Shown here: positions 28,498 through 36,798 of the stretch, one piece after another
Layout: the number at the start of each line of letters is the position of its first letter
How positions within the stretch are numbered: the first letter of the stretch is position 1
Assembly: GCF_900143625.1 (NCBI RefSeq)
Contig: NZ_FRFF01000140.1
Location: forward strand, 62,001 to 126,000
Direction: 5' to 3'
Source: Nocardiopsis sp. JB363
GTDB taxonomy: Bacteria; Actinomycetota; Actinomycetes; Streptosporangiales; Streptosporangiaceae
DNA: 64,000 bases
Notes under the pieces: generated by a model
What the model saw: the letters and a program-made list of their open reading frames with translations, nothing else
Database searches by the model: none
Told to the model about the DNA's origin: nothing
Translations under genes and position numbers: made by a program

Positions 28498-29229
28498 TCA
28501 GACGCGGCGCATGACCGTGACGACCTTGCCGAGGATGGTCGCGTCGTCGCCGTTGATGGGCTCGTAGGCGTCGTTGCGAGGCATGAGCCACACGTGCCCG
28601 TCGTCCCCTCGACGCAGCACCTTGACGGTGGCCTCGTCGTCCAGCATGGCCGCGACGATGTCACCGTTCTCGGCGTTGGGCTGCTGGCGGACCACCACGA
28701 GGTCGCCGTCGGTGATGGCGGCGTCGGTCATGGAGTCGCCGACGACGGTCAGCATGAACAGACGGCCCTCGCCGACCAGCTGGCGCGGCAGCGCCAGAAC
28801 GTCCTCGACCGACTCCTCGGCCAGGATCGGACCACCGGCGGCGATCCGACCGATCAGCGGTACCGAGGCGGCCCGGGTGGCGTCGGCGGTGAGCTCCTTG
28901 AGGGTGAGACTCTGGGCGGTGTCCCGCCCGGGGGTGCGCAGTTCGACCGCGCGCGGCCGGTTCTGGTCCCGGTGCAGGTAGCCCTTGCGCTGGAGCACCT
29001 TGAGCTGGTGCGCGACGCTGGAGGGGCTGGAAAGGCCGACGGCGTCACCGATCTCTCGGATGGACGGCGGAAAACCGTGATCGCGCACATAACGCTGGAT
29101 GCAGTTGAGAACGCTTTGTTGGCGTGCGGTCAGTTTGGGGGCTTCGGGCACGGCACCGCCCGTGTCGCCCACGGGGGAAAGAACGGTGGTGTTTCCGGGG
29201 TCGACGACCTCGGTGTTGTCCTCCGGCAC
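28498..29229 (-). CDS. lexA: SOS repressor LexA
   Basis: 243 residues. N-terminal winged helix ([36 protein letters not shown]), an Ala-Gly cleavage site in GRIAAGGP, and a C-terminal S24 peptidase domain with catalytic Ser in GDSMTD and Lys in ATVKVL. It represses DNA repair genes until RecA filaments trigger self-cleavage. The N terminus carries a 30-residue extension common in actinobacterial LexA. A LexA box overlaps the -35 of its own promoter (29367-29380), so it is autoregulated. Confidence 0.97.
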   Translation of the reverse strand: MPEDNTEVVDPGNTTVLSPVGDTGGAVPEAPKLTARQQSVLNCIQRYVRDHGFPPSIREIGDAVGLSSPSSVAHQLKVLQRKGYLHRDQNRPRAVELRTPGRDTAQSLTLKELTADATRAASVPLIGRIAAGGPILAEESVEDVLALPRQLVGEGRLFMLTVVGDSMTDAAITDGDLVVVRQQPNAENGDIVAAMLDDEATVKVLRRGDDGHVWLMPRNDAYEPINGDDATILGKVVTVMRRV

Positions 29230-29340
29230 GGCCGGGCCTCCTCGGCGTTCGGTTCGGTCAGGGCCTGTTCGGATGGCCGGTGCCGGGCCCAGCGCCCCGA
29301 TGGTGGGAGGGGCGACGAAACCGGCGTGAAATCAAGGCCA

Positions 29341-29369
29341 AGATTAGTCGTTGCACACGGTGATATCAA
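29341..29369 (-). promoter_or_regulatory. lexA promoter
   Basis: On the minus strand TTGATA (29369-29364), a 17-base spacer and TAATCT (29346-29341) form a near-consensus vegetative promoter. The predicted transcript has a leader of about 105 bases. Confidence 0.75.
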
Positions 29370-29380
29370 ACAAGCGTTCG
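29367..29380. promoter_or_regulatory. LexA-binding SOS box
   Basis: CAAACAAGCGTTCG differs at one base from the actinobacterial consensus CGAAC-N4-GTTCG; on the minus strand it reads TCGAAC-GCTT-GTTTGA. It overlaps the -35 of the lexA promoter by 3 bases, the expected autoregulatory position. Confidence 0.8.
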
Positions 29381-29759
29381 AGGATCGGGGTCGACGACTT
29401 CGCCTTTTCGATGGGCTTTTCCGGTGACCCTCGGTTAAGTGTGTACACGTGTTCCCCCGGCGGTGTCCGCCGAATGCGGAAAACGGCTTTCCCGGTGGTT
29501 CGCCCGAGGTGGCCCCGAGGCGGCCCCGAGATGCGCCCCGTGCGGTCGTGGGAAGTTCCGGAAGGCCTGCCCGACAAGGGATTCCTCACGTGTGGAACGC
29601 GCGCCGAACGGGGGCTCGCGAACTGCGGTCCCCGTATCCTGGGAGGCGGCCCCCCGCCGTTTCGAGCCCTCTGACCCGGCCGGGGCGGGCCCCGCGCCCC
29701 CACTTGGGGGACACGCCCGTGGGCGGGTTGCGACCCACGCTCCTGAGGTCTAAGTTCAA

Positions 29760-29806
29760 CCACAACATCTGGTGTCGCCAGTGAGGAAGGCACCCAGAAG
29801 TTGTGG
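29760..29806 (+). promoter_or_regulatory. Tandem NrdR boxes upstream of nrdR-nrdJ
   Basis: CCACAACATCTGGTGT (29760-29775) and, inverted, CACCCAGAAGTTGTGG (29791-29806; reverse CCACAACTTCTGGGTG) are 16-base sites separated by 15 bases, 31 bases centre to centre (three helical turns). That is the known spacing of NrdR box pairs. TAGAGT (29812-29817) may be the -10 element. Confidence 0.75.
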
Positions 29807-29862
29807 TTAGGTAGAGTCAAAGGTTGTGGTTCGGGTAGGTAGAGGGAAGCAGGTGAACCAGG

Positions 29863-30378
29863 ATGCATTGTCCGTTCTGTCGTCATCCGGACACCAGGGT
29901 GATCGACAGCAGGTCCACCGACGACGGTGCCGCGATCAGACGTCGCCGCTCCTGCCCGGTCTGCGAGCGCCGCTTCACCACGCAGGAGACGGTCCTGCTC
30001 ATGGTCGCCAAACGCTCCGGAGTCACCGAACCCTTCAGCCGGACCAAGATCATCGCCGGGGTACGCCGGGCCTGCCAGGGGCGGCCCGTCTCCGAGGACG
30101 CCCTCGCCAAACTCGGCCAACAGGTCGAGGAGGAGATCCGAGGTCGGGGCGTGGCCGAGGTGCCGGCCAACGAGATCGGTCTGGCGATCCTCGGCCCGAT
30201 GCGTGACCTGGACGAGGTCGCCTACCTGCACTTCGCCAGCGTCTACCGGGGCTTCGAGAGTCTGGCGGACTTCGAAACCGAGATCGCCAGCCTGCGGAAC
30301 GACCGCGAGGACGGGTCCGAGGAGGACCCGGACGAGGGTTCCGCTCCGGCCGGATCCACAGCCGATACCGCCTCATAG
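29863..30378 (+). CDS. nrdR: Transcriptional repressor NrdR
   Basis: 171 residues. The N-terminal zinc ribbon has C3/C6 and C31/C34, followed by an ATP-cone domain (about 46-136; [20 protein letters not shown]) that reads the ATP/dATP balance. It represses ribonucleotide reductase genes by binding paired NrdR boxes, which are present 57-103 bases upstream of its own start, so it should be autoregulated. A Glu/Asp/Pro tail of about 25 residues is unremarkable. The next gene, nrdJ, is its classic operon partner. Confidence 0.97.
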   Translation: MHCPFCRHPDTRVIDSRSTDDGAAIRRRRSCPVCERRFTTQETVLLMVAKRSGVTEPFSRTKIIAGVRRACQGRPVSEDALAKLGQQVEEEIRGRGVAEVPANEIGLAILGPMRDLDEVAYLHFASVYRGFESLADFETEIASLRNDREDGSEEDPDEGSAPAGSTADTAS

Positions 30379-30476
30379 CGGCCCGGGCGTTCACCGAAAC
30401 CGCCCGAGACCGCAGCGACAGCAAGAACCCGCGCGGTCACAGCAGGCCGCGCACAGCAGCTACTTCGGGGAGCGTC

Positions 30477-33278
30477 ATGACGGAGACCACCAGCGGTTCA
30501 ACGGGCCGTAAGGGGAAGAAGGGCCCCAAGGGGCTGAAGATCTCGCGGGTCTTCACGACCGAGGGCGTCCACCCCTACGACACCCTCGAATGGGAACGCC
30601 GTGACGTCGTCATGACCAACTGGCGTGACGGCAGCGTCAACTTCGAACAGCGCGGCGTGGAGTTCCCCGCCACCTGGTCGATGAACGCCACGCAGATCGT
30701 GGCGAGCAAGTACTTCCGCGGTGCGCTCGGTGCCCCCGACCGCGAGTGGAGCCTCAAGCAGCTCATCGACCGCGTCGTCGGCGTCTACACCGAGACCGGC
30801 CTCAAGAGCGGGTACTTCGCCTCGGACGAGGACGCCGAGATCTTCGACCACGAGCTCAAGCACGCCCTCGCCAACCAGTACTTCAGCTTCAACTCACCGG
30901 TGTGGTTCAACGTCGGAACCACCTCCTCCCAGCAGGTCTCGGCCTGCTTCATCCTGTCCGTCGACGACACGATGGAGTCGATCCTCGACTGGTACAAGGA
31001 AGAGGGGATCATCTTCAAGGGCGGCTCCGGTGCGGGGGTCAACCTGTCCAGCATCCGCTCCAGCAAGGAACTGCTGTCCTCCGGCGGCACCGCTTCCGGG
31101 CCGGTCTCCTTCATGCGCGGCGCCGACGCCTCCGCCGGGACGATCAAGTCCGGTGGCGCGACCCGCCGGGCCGCCAAGATGGTCGTGCTGGACGTCGACC
31201 ACCCCGACATCGAGGAATTCGTCGAGACCAAGGCACGCGAGGAGCACAAGATCCGTGCCCTGCGCGACGCCGGGTTCGACGTGGACCTGGGCGGCGATGA
31301 CATGTTCAGCGTCCAGTACCAGAACGCGAACAACTCCGTGCGCGTCTCCGACGCCTTCATGCGCGCGGTCGAGTCCGGTTCCGAGTTCGGGCTGACCTCC
31401 CGCACCACCGGCGAGGTCGTCGCCACCGTCGACGCCAAGGACCTGTTCCAGCGCATGGCCCGCGCCGCCTGGGAGTGCGCCGACCCGGGCATCCAGTACG
31501 ACGGCACCATCCAGGACTGGCACACCAACCCCGAGAGCGGGCGGATCAGTGCGAGCAACCCGTGCTCGGAGTACCTCTCCTTGGACGACTCCTCGTGCAA
31601 CCTCGCGTCGATCAACCTGCTGAAGTTCCTGCGCGAGGACGACTCCTTCGACGTGGAGAACTTCACTCGGCTCACCGAGCTGGTCATCACGGCGATGGAC
31701 ATCTCCATCACCTTCGCCGACTTCCCCACGGAGAAGATCGGTGAGACCACCCGTGCCTACCGGCAGCTGGGCATCGGTTACGCCAACCTGGGCGCGCTGC
31801 TCATGGCGACCGGGCACGCCTACGACTCCGACGGCGGCCGTGCGGTGGCCGCGGCCATCTCCTCGCTGATGACCGGCACCGCCTACCGTCGCAGCGCCGA
31901 GATGGCCGGGGTGGTGGGCACCTACGACGGCTACAAGCGCAACGAGCAGGCTCACAAGCGGGTCATGCGCAAGCACGCCGCCGCCAACGACGACCTGCGC
32001 ACCGTGGGCACCCTGGAGGCGCCCATCCACACCGCGGCCACCGCGCAGTGGGCCGACTGCCTCAAGGTCGGCGAGCGCAACGGCTGGCGCAACGCCCAGG
32101 CCTCGCTGCTCGCGCCCACCGGAACCATCGGCTTCATGATGGACTGCGACACCACGGGGATCGAGCCGGACTTCTCGCTGGTCAAGTACAAGAAGCTGGT
32201 CGGCGGCGGCTCCATGCGGATCGTCAACCAGGCGATCCCGCGGGCGCTGAAGAACCTGGGCTACCAGGACGAACAGAACGAGGCGATCGTCGAGTTCGTC
32301 GCCGAGAACGGCCACGTCGTGGACGCGCCGTCGCTGCGCCCCGAGCACTACGAGGTGTTCGACTGCGCCATGGGGCACCGCTACATCGAACCCATGGGTC
32401 ACGTGCGCATGATGGCGGCGGTCCAGCCGTTCCTGTCCGGTGCCATCTCCAAGACGGTGAACGTGCCCGAGGGGGCCACGGTCGCCGACTTCGAGCACAT
32501 CTACTTCGAGGGCTGGCGGTCGGGCCTCAAGGCCCTCGCGGTGTACCGCGACAACTGCAAGGTCGGCCAGCCGCTGTCCACCGGCACGAGTGAGAAGAAG
32601 GCCGCGCCCGAGAAGGTCGAGGTGGCCGAGACGCCTCGCCCGGTGCGCCGCCGACTGCCCAAGAAGCGGCCCAGCGAGACCACTTCGTTCTCCGTGGGCG
32701 GTGCCGAGGGCTACATCACCGCGGGCTCCTACCCGGACGACGGCCTCGGTGAGGTCTTCATGAAGCTCGGCAAGCAGGGTTCGACCCTGGCCGGGGTCAT
32801 GGACGCCTTCTCCATCGCGATCTCCATCGCCCTGCAGTACGGGGTCCCGTTGGAGACCTACGTGGAGAAGTTCACCAACATGCGCTTCGACCCGGCCGGT
32901 ATGACCGACGACCCGGACATCCGCATGGCGCAGTCGGTGGTGGACTACATCTTCCGCCGGCTGGCCCTGGACCACCTGCCCTACGAGGAGCGGGCCGCCC
33001 TGGGGGTGCTGTCGGCCTCCGAGCGTGAGGCGCAGCTGAACGGGGAGGACCCGACCCAGGTCGCCACCCAGGTGGAGTCCTACGCCCAGTCCGCCGCGCC
33101 GTCCGGTCCCGCGGAGGAGCGTGCGGAGGAGCGCCCCGAGGCTCCGGCCGCCCCGAGCCCGGCCTCCGGAGGCTTCATGGCCGACGCCCCGCTGTGCATC
33201 ACCTGCGGGACGAAGATGCGGCCCTCGGGCAGCTGCTACGCCTGTGAGGGCTGCGGCGCCACCAGTGGTTGCAGCTGA
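30477..33278 (+). CDS. nrdJ: Adenosylcobalamin-dependent (class II) ribonucleotide reductase
   Basis: 933 residues. Reduces ribonucleotides to deoxyribonucleotides using a coenzyme B12 radical, so it works with or without oxygen. Active-site Cys pair in QVSACFILSV and the NPCSEYLSLDDSSCNLASIN loop at about residue 360; finger-loop region LLAPTGTIGFMMDCD. The C terminus has a zinc-binding tail (CITCGTK, CYACEGCGATSGC) thought to shuttle reducing equivalents. It lies 98 bases after nrdR on the same transcript. No B12 riboswitch is recognisable upstream. Confidence 0.97.
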   Translation: MTETTSGSTGRKGKKGPKGLKISRVFTTEGVHPYDTLEWERRDVVMTNWRDGSVNFEQRGVEFPATWSMNATQIVASKYFRGALGAPDREWSLKQLIDRVVGVYTETGLKSGYFASDEDAEIFDHELKHALANQYFSFNSPVWFNVGTTSSQQVSACFILSVDDTMESILDWYKEEGIIFKGGSGAGVNLSSIRSSKELLSSGGTASGPVSFMRGADASAGTIKSGGATRRAAKMVVLDVDHPDIEEFVETKAREEHKIRALRDAGFDVDLGGDDMFSVQYQNANNSVRVSDAFMRAVESGSEFGLTSRTTGEVVATVDAKDLFQRMARAAWECADPGIQYDGTIQDWHTNPESGRISASNPCSEYLSLDDSSCNLASINLLKFLREDDSFDVENFTRLTELVITAMDISITFADFPTEKIGETTRAYRQLGIGYANLGALLMATGHAYDSDGGRAVAAAISSLMTGTAYRRSAEMAGVVGTYDGYKRNEQAHKRVMRKHAAANDDLRTVGTLEAPIHTAATAQWADCLKVGERNGWRNAQASLLAPTGTIGFMMDCDTTGIEPDFSLVKYKKLVGGGSMRIVNQAIPRALKNLGYQDEQNEAIVEFVAENGHVVDAPSLRPEHYEVFDCAMGHRYIEPMGHVRMMAAVQPFLSGAISKTVNVPEGATVADFEHIYFEGWRSGLKALAVYRDNCKVGQPLSTGTSEKKAAPEKVEVAETPRPVRRRLPKKRPSETTSFSVGGAEGYITAGSYPDDGLGEVFMKLGKQGSTLAGVMDAFSIAISIALQYGVPLETYVEKFTNMRFDPAGMTDDPDIRMAQSVVDYIFRRLALDHLPYEERAALGVLSASEREAQLNGEDPTQVATQVESYAQSAAPSGPAEERAEERPEAPAAPSPASGGFMADAPLCITCGTKMRPSGSCYACEGCGATSGCS

Positions 33279-33293
33279 TCCATAGCGCCTTGA

Positions 33294-33320
33294 GGGGGAG
33301 ACGGTCCGACCGTCTCCCCC
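33294..33320 (+). terminator. Rho-independent terminator of nrdR-nrdJ
   Basis: GGGGGAGACGGT (33294-33305), loop CCG, ACCGTCTCCCCC (33309-33320), then TTCGTGTTT. Perfect 12-bp stem, 16 bases past the nrdJ stop. Confidence 0.9.
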
Positions 33321-33393
33321 TTCGTGTTTCCCGGAAGAACGAACGTCGGTGGTGTGTTCTCCCGTTCACCGGGCAGGGAGTTACCACCGCCGG

Positions 33394-33406
33394 TAGCATC
33401 ATTCAT
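33394..33406 (+). promoter_or_regulatory. Leaderless-type -10 element for the VapBC pair
   Basis: TAGCAT (33394-33399) is followed after 7 bases by the antitoxin ATG, without a Shine-Dalgarno. Confidence 0.4.
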
Positions 33407-33814
33407 ATGGGAGTCGAACTCATGGAAACGGGTCGCAGAGCGACGGAAGAGGAAGCGCGAGCGCTCTTCTCACATGCCCTCAACGTGATGGGTATCCAGG
33501 GAGAACTCTCTCCTGAACAGGTGTCCCACCTGTTCACCGCATTCGAAGACCTGAGGAGGGCGGATCCCGCTCCCCCCGAGAAGCCGGGTGGCCGCGCCCG
33601 CAAGATCAGTGTCTCCATGCCCGAAGACCTCAGCGCCGCGGTTCGGCGACGAGTGGGACACGGTGAGTTCAGTCGTTACGTTACGGAGGCGGTCGCCGGC
33701 CGGCTGAAGGAAGATCTCTTGGCCGAGCTGATCGAGTCGCTCGACGCCGAACACGGTGAAGTGCCCGAGGACCTGGTGGAGAAGGCGGAGAGCCTGTGGC
33801 CGGACGCCGAGTGA
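33407..33814 (+). CDS. vapB: VapB-type antitoxin (ribbon-helix-helix)
   Basis: 135 residues. The middle, from about residue 64 (RKISVSMPEDLSAAVRRRVGHGEFSRYVTEAV, split here for description), has the short strand plus two helices of a CopG/ribbon-helix-helix DNA-binding domain; the acidic C-terminal about 35 residues (DAEHGEVPEDLVEKAESL) are the probable toxin-neutralising tail. An N-terminal extension of 60 residues before the DNA-binding unit is longer than usual for such antitoxins. Its stop overlaps the toxin start (GTGA). Expected to repress its own promoter with the toxin. Confidence 0.75.
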   Translation: MGVELMETGRRATEEEARALFSHALNVMGIQGELSPEQVSHLFTAFEDLRRADPAPPEKPGGRARKISVSMPEDLSAAVRRRVGHGEFSRYVTEAVAGRLKEDLLAELIESLDAEHGEVPEDLVEKAESLWPDAE

Positions 33815-34230
33815 GCGCCAAAGGCACCCTGGTGCTCGACAGCGCGGGCCTGTCCGAAGTCGCAGCCGGCGCGAAGGAGGCCCGGGCCCATCTGGAGGCC
33901 GCGCGCCGCAGGGGAGCACGTGTCGTCACCAGCGCCGTCACACTCACGGAGGTCCTGCGGGGAGGCGCGCGGGACGCGAGTGTGCACCGGGTCCTCGCGA
34001 GGATCGAGGTGGTGCCGATCTCACCGGAGATGGGGCGGGAGTCCGGTGAGCTCCTCGGTCGAACCGGGTTGTCCGGACACCGCTGCGCGATCGATTCCGT
34101 CGTCGCCGTCACGGCGCTCCGGCAGCCGCGTCCGGTGGTACTGCTGACCAGTGATCCGAATGACCTGGAGACACTGGTCGAGGAGCCGGAACGTCCCAGA
34201 GGCGAACGGGTGGTGATCGTCCGCGTGTGA
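33811..34230 (+). CDS. vapC: VapC-type PIN-domain ribonuclease toxin
   Basis: 139 residues, PIN domain. The acidic Mg2+-binding residues are in place: D10 (LVLDSAG), E47 (TLTEVLRGG), D95 (CAIDSVV) and D115/D118 (LTSDPNDL). Such toxins cleave RNA (often tRNA or rRNA) when the labile antitoxin is lost. The GTG start overlaps the antitoxin TGA, as usual for VapBC. It could also be a general PIN-domain nuclease, but the gene order and RHH partner strongly suggest a type II toxin-antitoxin pair. Confidence 0.82.
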   Translation: MSAKGTLVLDSAGLSEVAAGAKEARAHLEAARRRGARVVTSAVTLTEVLRGGARDASVHRVLARIEVVPISPEMGRESGELLGRTGLSGHRCAIDSVVAVTALRQPRPVVLLTSDPNDLETLVEEPERPRGERVVIVRV

Positions 34231-34322
34231 TCCGGGGGCGGGCGGACCGGTCCATACCTGTGGTTGTCGGCGTGGAACCCGGGGTAACCCTTCGGCACGC
34301 GAGTCAGCGGAAGGTGGTCCCC

Positions 34323-34751
34323 ATGCTGATATCCACGATCCTTCGAGCCAAAGGCCCGGAGGTGGTGAGCATCGCCCCCGACGCGACGATCGCGTCGCTG
34401 CTCACCGAACTCGCCCGGCACGACATCGGCGCCGTCGTCGTCGCCCGACAGGAAACCCTCATCGGCATCGTCTCCGAACGTGACGTCGTCCGGCACCTGC
34501 ATCGGCGCGGATCCGAACTCCTCGATGCCCCGGTCGCGGACATCATGACCGCGGACGTGGTCACCTGCACCACCGAGGACACCGTCGAGGAGATCAGCGA
34601 ACACATGACCCGGCGCCGGTTCCGGCACGTGCCGGTCACCTCAGGGGGCCGGCTGGTGGGGATCGTCAGCATCGGCGACCTCGTCAAGAGCAGGCTCAGC
34701 GGCCTGGAGGACGACCGCGCCCGGCTGGAGGCCTACATCCACGGCGGGTAG
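34323..34751 (+). CDS. Two-CBS-domain protein
   Basis: 142 residues made of two CBS motifs (about 10-65 and 75-130) and nothing else: VVSIAPDATIASLLTEL, GIVSERDVVRHL, VVTCTTEDTVEEISEHM, GIVSIGDLVKSRL. Stand-alone CBS pairs bind adenine nucleotides and often regulate a partner enzyme or channel. GGAAGGTGG lies just before the ATG at 34323. No obvious partner in the neighbourhood; the downstream SPFH genes start 245 bases later. Confidence 0.9.
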   Translation: MLISTILRAKGPEVVSIAPDATIASLLTELARHDIGAVVVARQETLIGIVSERDVVRHLHRRGSELLDAPVADIMTADVVTCTTEDTVEEISEHMTRRRFRHVPVTSGGRLVGIVSIGDLVKSRLSGLEDDRARLEAYIHGG

Positions 34752-34995
34752 GCACGCCTCGACCGTCACCCCTCGCCCGGAGGTGGCCGCCCGGCGGCGC
34801 ACGCGTAATGACCAGGCGGAGGACTCATCACGCTCTGGCCACAGGCACTGTGTTTCGGTTGTGGCTCGTGGCACCCTTGTGTTCTGTCCACTATCCCTTC
34901 ACTGCGCGCGAAACCCGCTCTCAACTGGAACCAAGGCGGCGTACGCCGCGTCGAAGGCGTCAGTTCCCTCAAGTTCCAGAATGGAGTACTTGCCT

Positions 34996-36798
34996 ATGTC
35001 GTTCGCGCAGACAGTGCGCGGTGCGGCCGGTGCGGTGGCCCAAGGGGCGGATCCGCGTCAGGCCGTCTCCGACGCGGCCCAACAAGCGATGGGTCAGGCG
35101 TCAGGCCAGGGAGACCGGGGTTCCGGGCAGGGCTCGGAGGGCGGCGGTCTCGACCCCCGCGACTTCGTGGCCGCGCGCGAACAGGGCGCTTCCGTCGACA
35201 CCCGCATCGAGCAGAAGACCACCTCGCTCAGCACGGCGGGTGAGTCGCTCAACCGCAGCTACTACGAGCGGGGCCGTGGCGGTCCCGTCCACGTCATCTG
35301 CCCCATGGTGATCCCCCGTGGGCGCACCTTCGTCACGATGCTGCCCGCCATCGCCCTGGTGATCCTCGGTGTGGTCGGCACGATCGTGTTCGTGGTGCCC
35401 AGCGCCGTGATGACCGACGCCAATCCGTTCCTGCACCCGTTCTTCGGTGTCCACTACTGGCTGATCACCATCGCGATCAGCGCGTTCATGTGGTGGCGTC
35501 AGGGCATGGTGATGGTGCCCGAAGGCGCCCAAGCCATCGTCACCCGCTTCGGGAAGATGGAGAACCTCTTCCAACCGGGTCGGGTCACCCTGCTCAACCC
35601 GTGGAAGCGCGTCTCCTACATCGTCAACACCAGACGTGAGTACCCGTTCAACGCACCCATCCGCTCCGCGCCCACCAAGAGCGGTGTCCAGGCCTCCATC
35701 GACCTGTTCGTGCAGTTCAAGATCGAGAACGCGGTCGACTTCGTCTACACCCTGGGCGGGGTTCCGGGTTTCCAGGAGAAGCTCAACAACGCCATCTCCG
35801 AGACCACCCGAAGCCTCATCTACGAGCAGGAGGCCTCGGCGATCTACGACATGGTCGGCGAGAGCACCCAGGCCCTCCTCGACTCCCTGAACCGCCAGTT
35901 CAGCGGCATCGTCGTTCTCACCAGCGCCAACATCACCCACGCCGAGCCCTCCAACCAGGAGTACCGGATGGACCTGGCGGCGCCGGAGATGGTGCGGGTG
36001 GCCAAGGACGCCTACACCTTCGAGTACGAGCTGCAGCTGCGCAAGGAGCAGAACGAGGGCGACCTGAACAAGGAGCTCGCCACCCTCAACGAGACGCTGT
36101 CGGCGATCCAGGCCGACATCGCCCAGTACCAGGCGCAGATGGACACCGCCCTGGAGCGCGAGACCAACCGCGCCCGTTCGCTGGCTCATCAGCGCTTCGT
36201 CGAGGCCGAGTCCGAGGCGAACGCCAACGCCGCGCTGTTGCAGGCCCAGGCCCTGGACATCCGTGCCGTGTCGGCGGCCGAGGCCCCGGAGATCCTCAAC
36301 TACCGCTTCCGGGAGAACCTCCTGGACAAGCTGGAGTCGGTCGCCGACAGCCTGCCGCAGGTCCTGCGCATCGGTTCCGGCGACGCCGCGAGCATCGATT
36401 ACCTGCGCATCGCCCAGGAGATCATCGGCCAGGCCGACACCGCCCTCTTCTCCGCGGAGGACATGGCGGAGATCCGTGAGCGTCTGGGCGACATCCGCGA
36501 GCGCATCGCCCAGCGCCAGCAGGAGATCAACGATCTCATCGAGGACGAGTCCGGTGAGCGTCGGGTACACGACGCCGAGGACCCGGGTGAGGACCTGGTC
36601 GAGGAGATCCGTCAGTCGGTGAGCGAGGACGCGATCGGTGAGCGTCTGTCCGACGAGAACGGTCCGGGGGAACAGGAAGCGGGCCCCGAAGCGGCCGTTC
36701 CGCCGCCTACCGGCGCCCCCTACCAACAGGCCCCACCGCCGCAGGACCCGCCGCTGCCCCCGTGGTCGCAGGGCGGTCAGAACCCGGGAGGTCAGTAG
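34996..36798 (+). CDS. SPFH/band-7 membrane protein, first of a pair
   Basis: 600 residues. An N-terminal soluble Gln/Gly-rich stretch (1-110), two membrane helices (about 112-135 and 152-168), an SPFH/band-7 domain (about 172-330, opening VPEGAQAIVTRFGKMENLFQPG), a long helical coiled-coil (about 350-470, including LNKELATLNETLSAIQADIA) and a Pro-rich tail (APPPQDPPLPPW). ATG 34996 is preferred over 34981 because GGAG lies 9 bases upstream of it. SPFH proteins such as stomatin, flotillin and HflK/HflC form large membrane rings. The stop abuts the start of a second SPFH gene, so the pair probably co-assembles. Confidence 0.85.
   Translation: MSFAQTVRGAAGAVAQGADPRQAVSDAAQQAMGQASGQGDRGSGQGSEGGGLDPRDFVAAREQGASVDTRIEQKTTSLSTAGESLNRSYYERGRGGPVHVICPMVIPRGRTFVTMLPAIALVILGVVGTIVFVVPSAVMTDANPFLHPFFGVHYWLITIAISAFMWWRQGMVMVPEGAQAIVTRFGKMENLFQPGRVTLLNPWKRVSYIVNTRREYPFNAPIRSAPTKSGVQASIDLFVQFKIENAVDFVYTLGGVPGFQEKLNNAISETTRSLIYEQEASAIYDMVGESTQALLDSLNRQFSGIVVLTSANITHAEPSNQEYRMDLAAPEMVRVAKDAYTFEYELQLRKEQNEGDLNKELATLNETLSAIQADIAQYQAQMDTALERETNRARSLAHQRFVEAESEANANAALLQAQALDIRAVSAAEAPEILNYRFRENLLDKLESVADSLPQVLRIGSGDAASIDYLRIAQEIIGQADTALFSAEDMAEIRERLGDIRERIAQRQQEINDLIEDESGERRVHDAEDPGEDLVEEIRQSVSEDAIGERLSDENGPGEQEAGPEAAVPPPTGAPYQQAPPPQDPPLPPWSQGGQNPGGQ

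Larger units (their letters stand above)
29230..29862. other. 633-base lexA-nrdR intergenic region
   Basis: Holds the lexA promoter and SOS box at its left end and the NrdR-box pair at its right end. The middle (about 29385-29755) is GC-rich with no reading frame of convincing composition, no riboswitch that I recognise, and one GTGTACAC palindrome near 29440. Confidence 0.6.

Noticed and set aside
29240-29860. Cobalamin riboswitch before nrdR-nrdJ
   Set aside because: I looked for the conserved B12-box sequence and found none; the NrdR-box pair explains regulation better.
33796-33810. Earlier ATG for the VapC toxin
   Set aside because: The GTG overlapping the antitoxin stop is the usual coupled arrangement and gives a normal PIN-domain N terminus.
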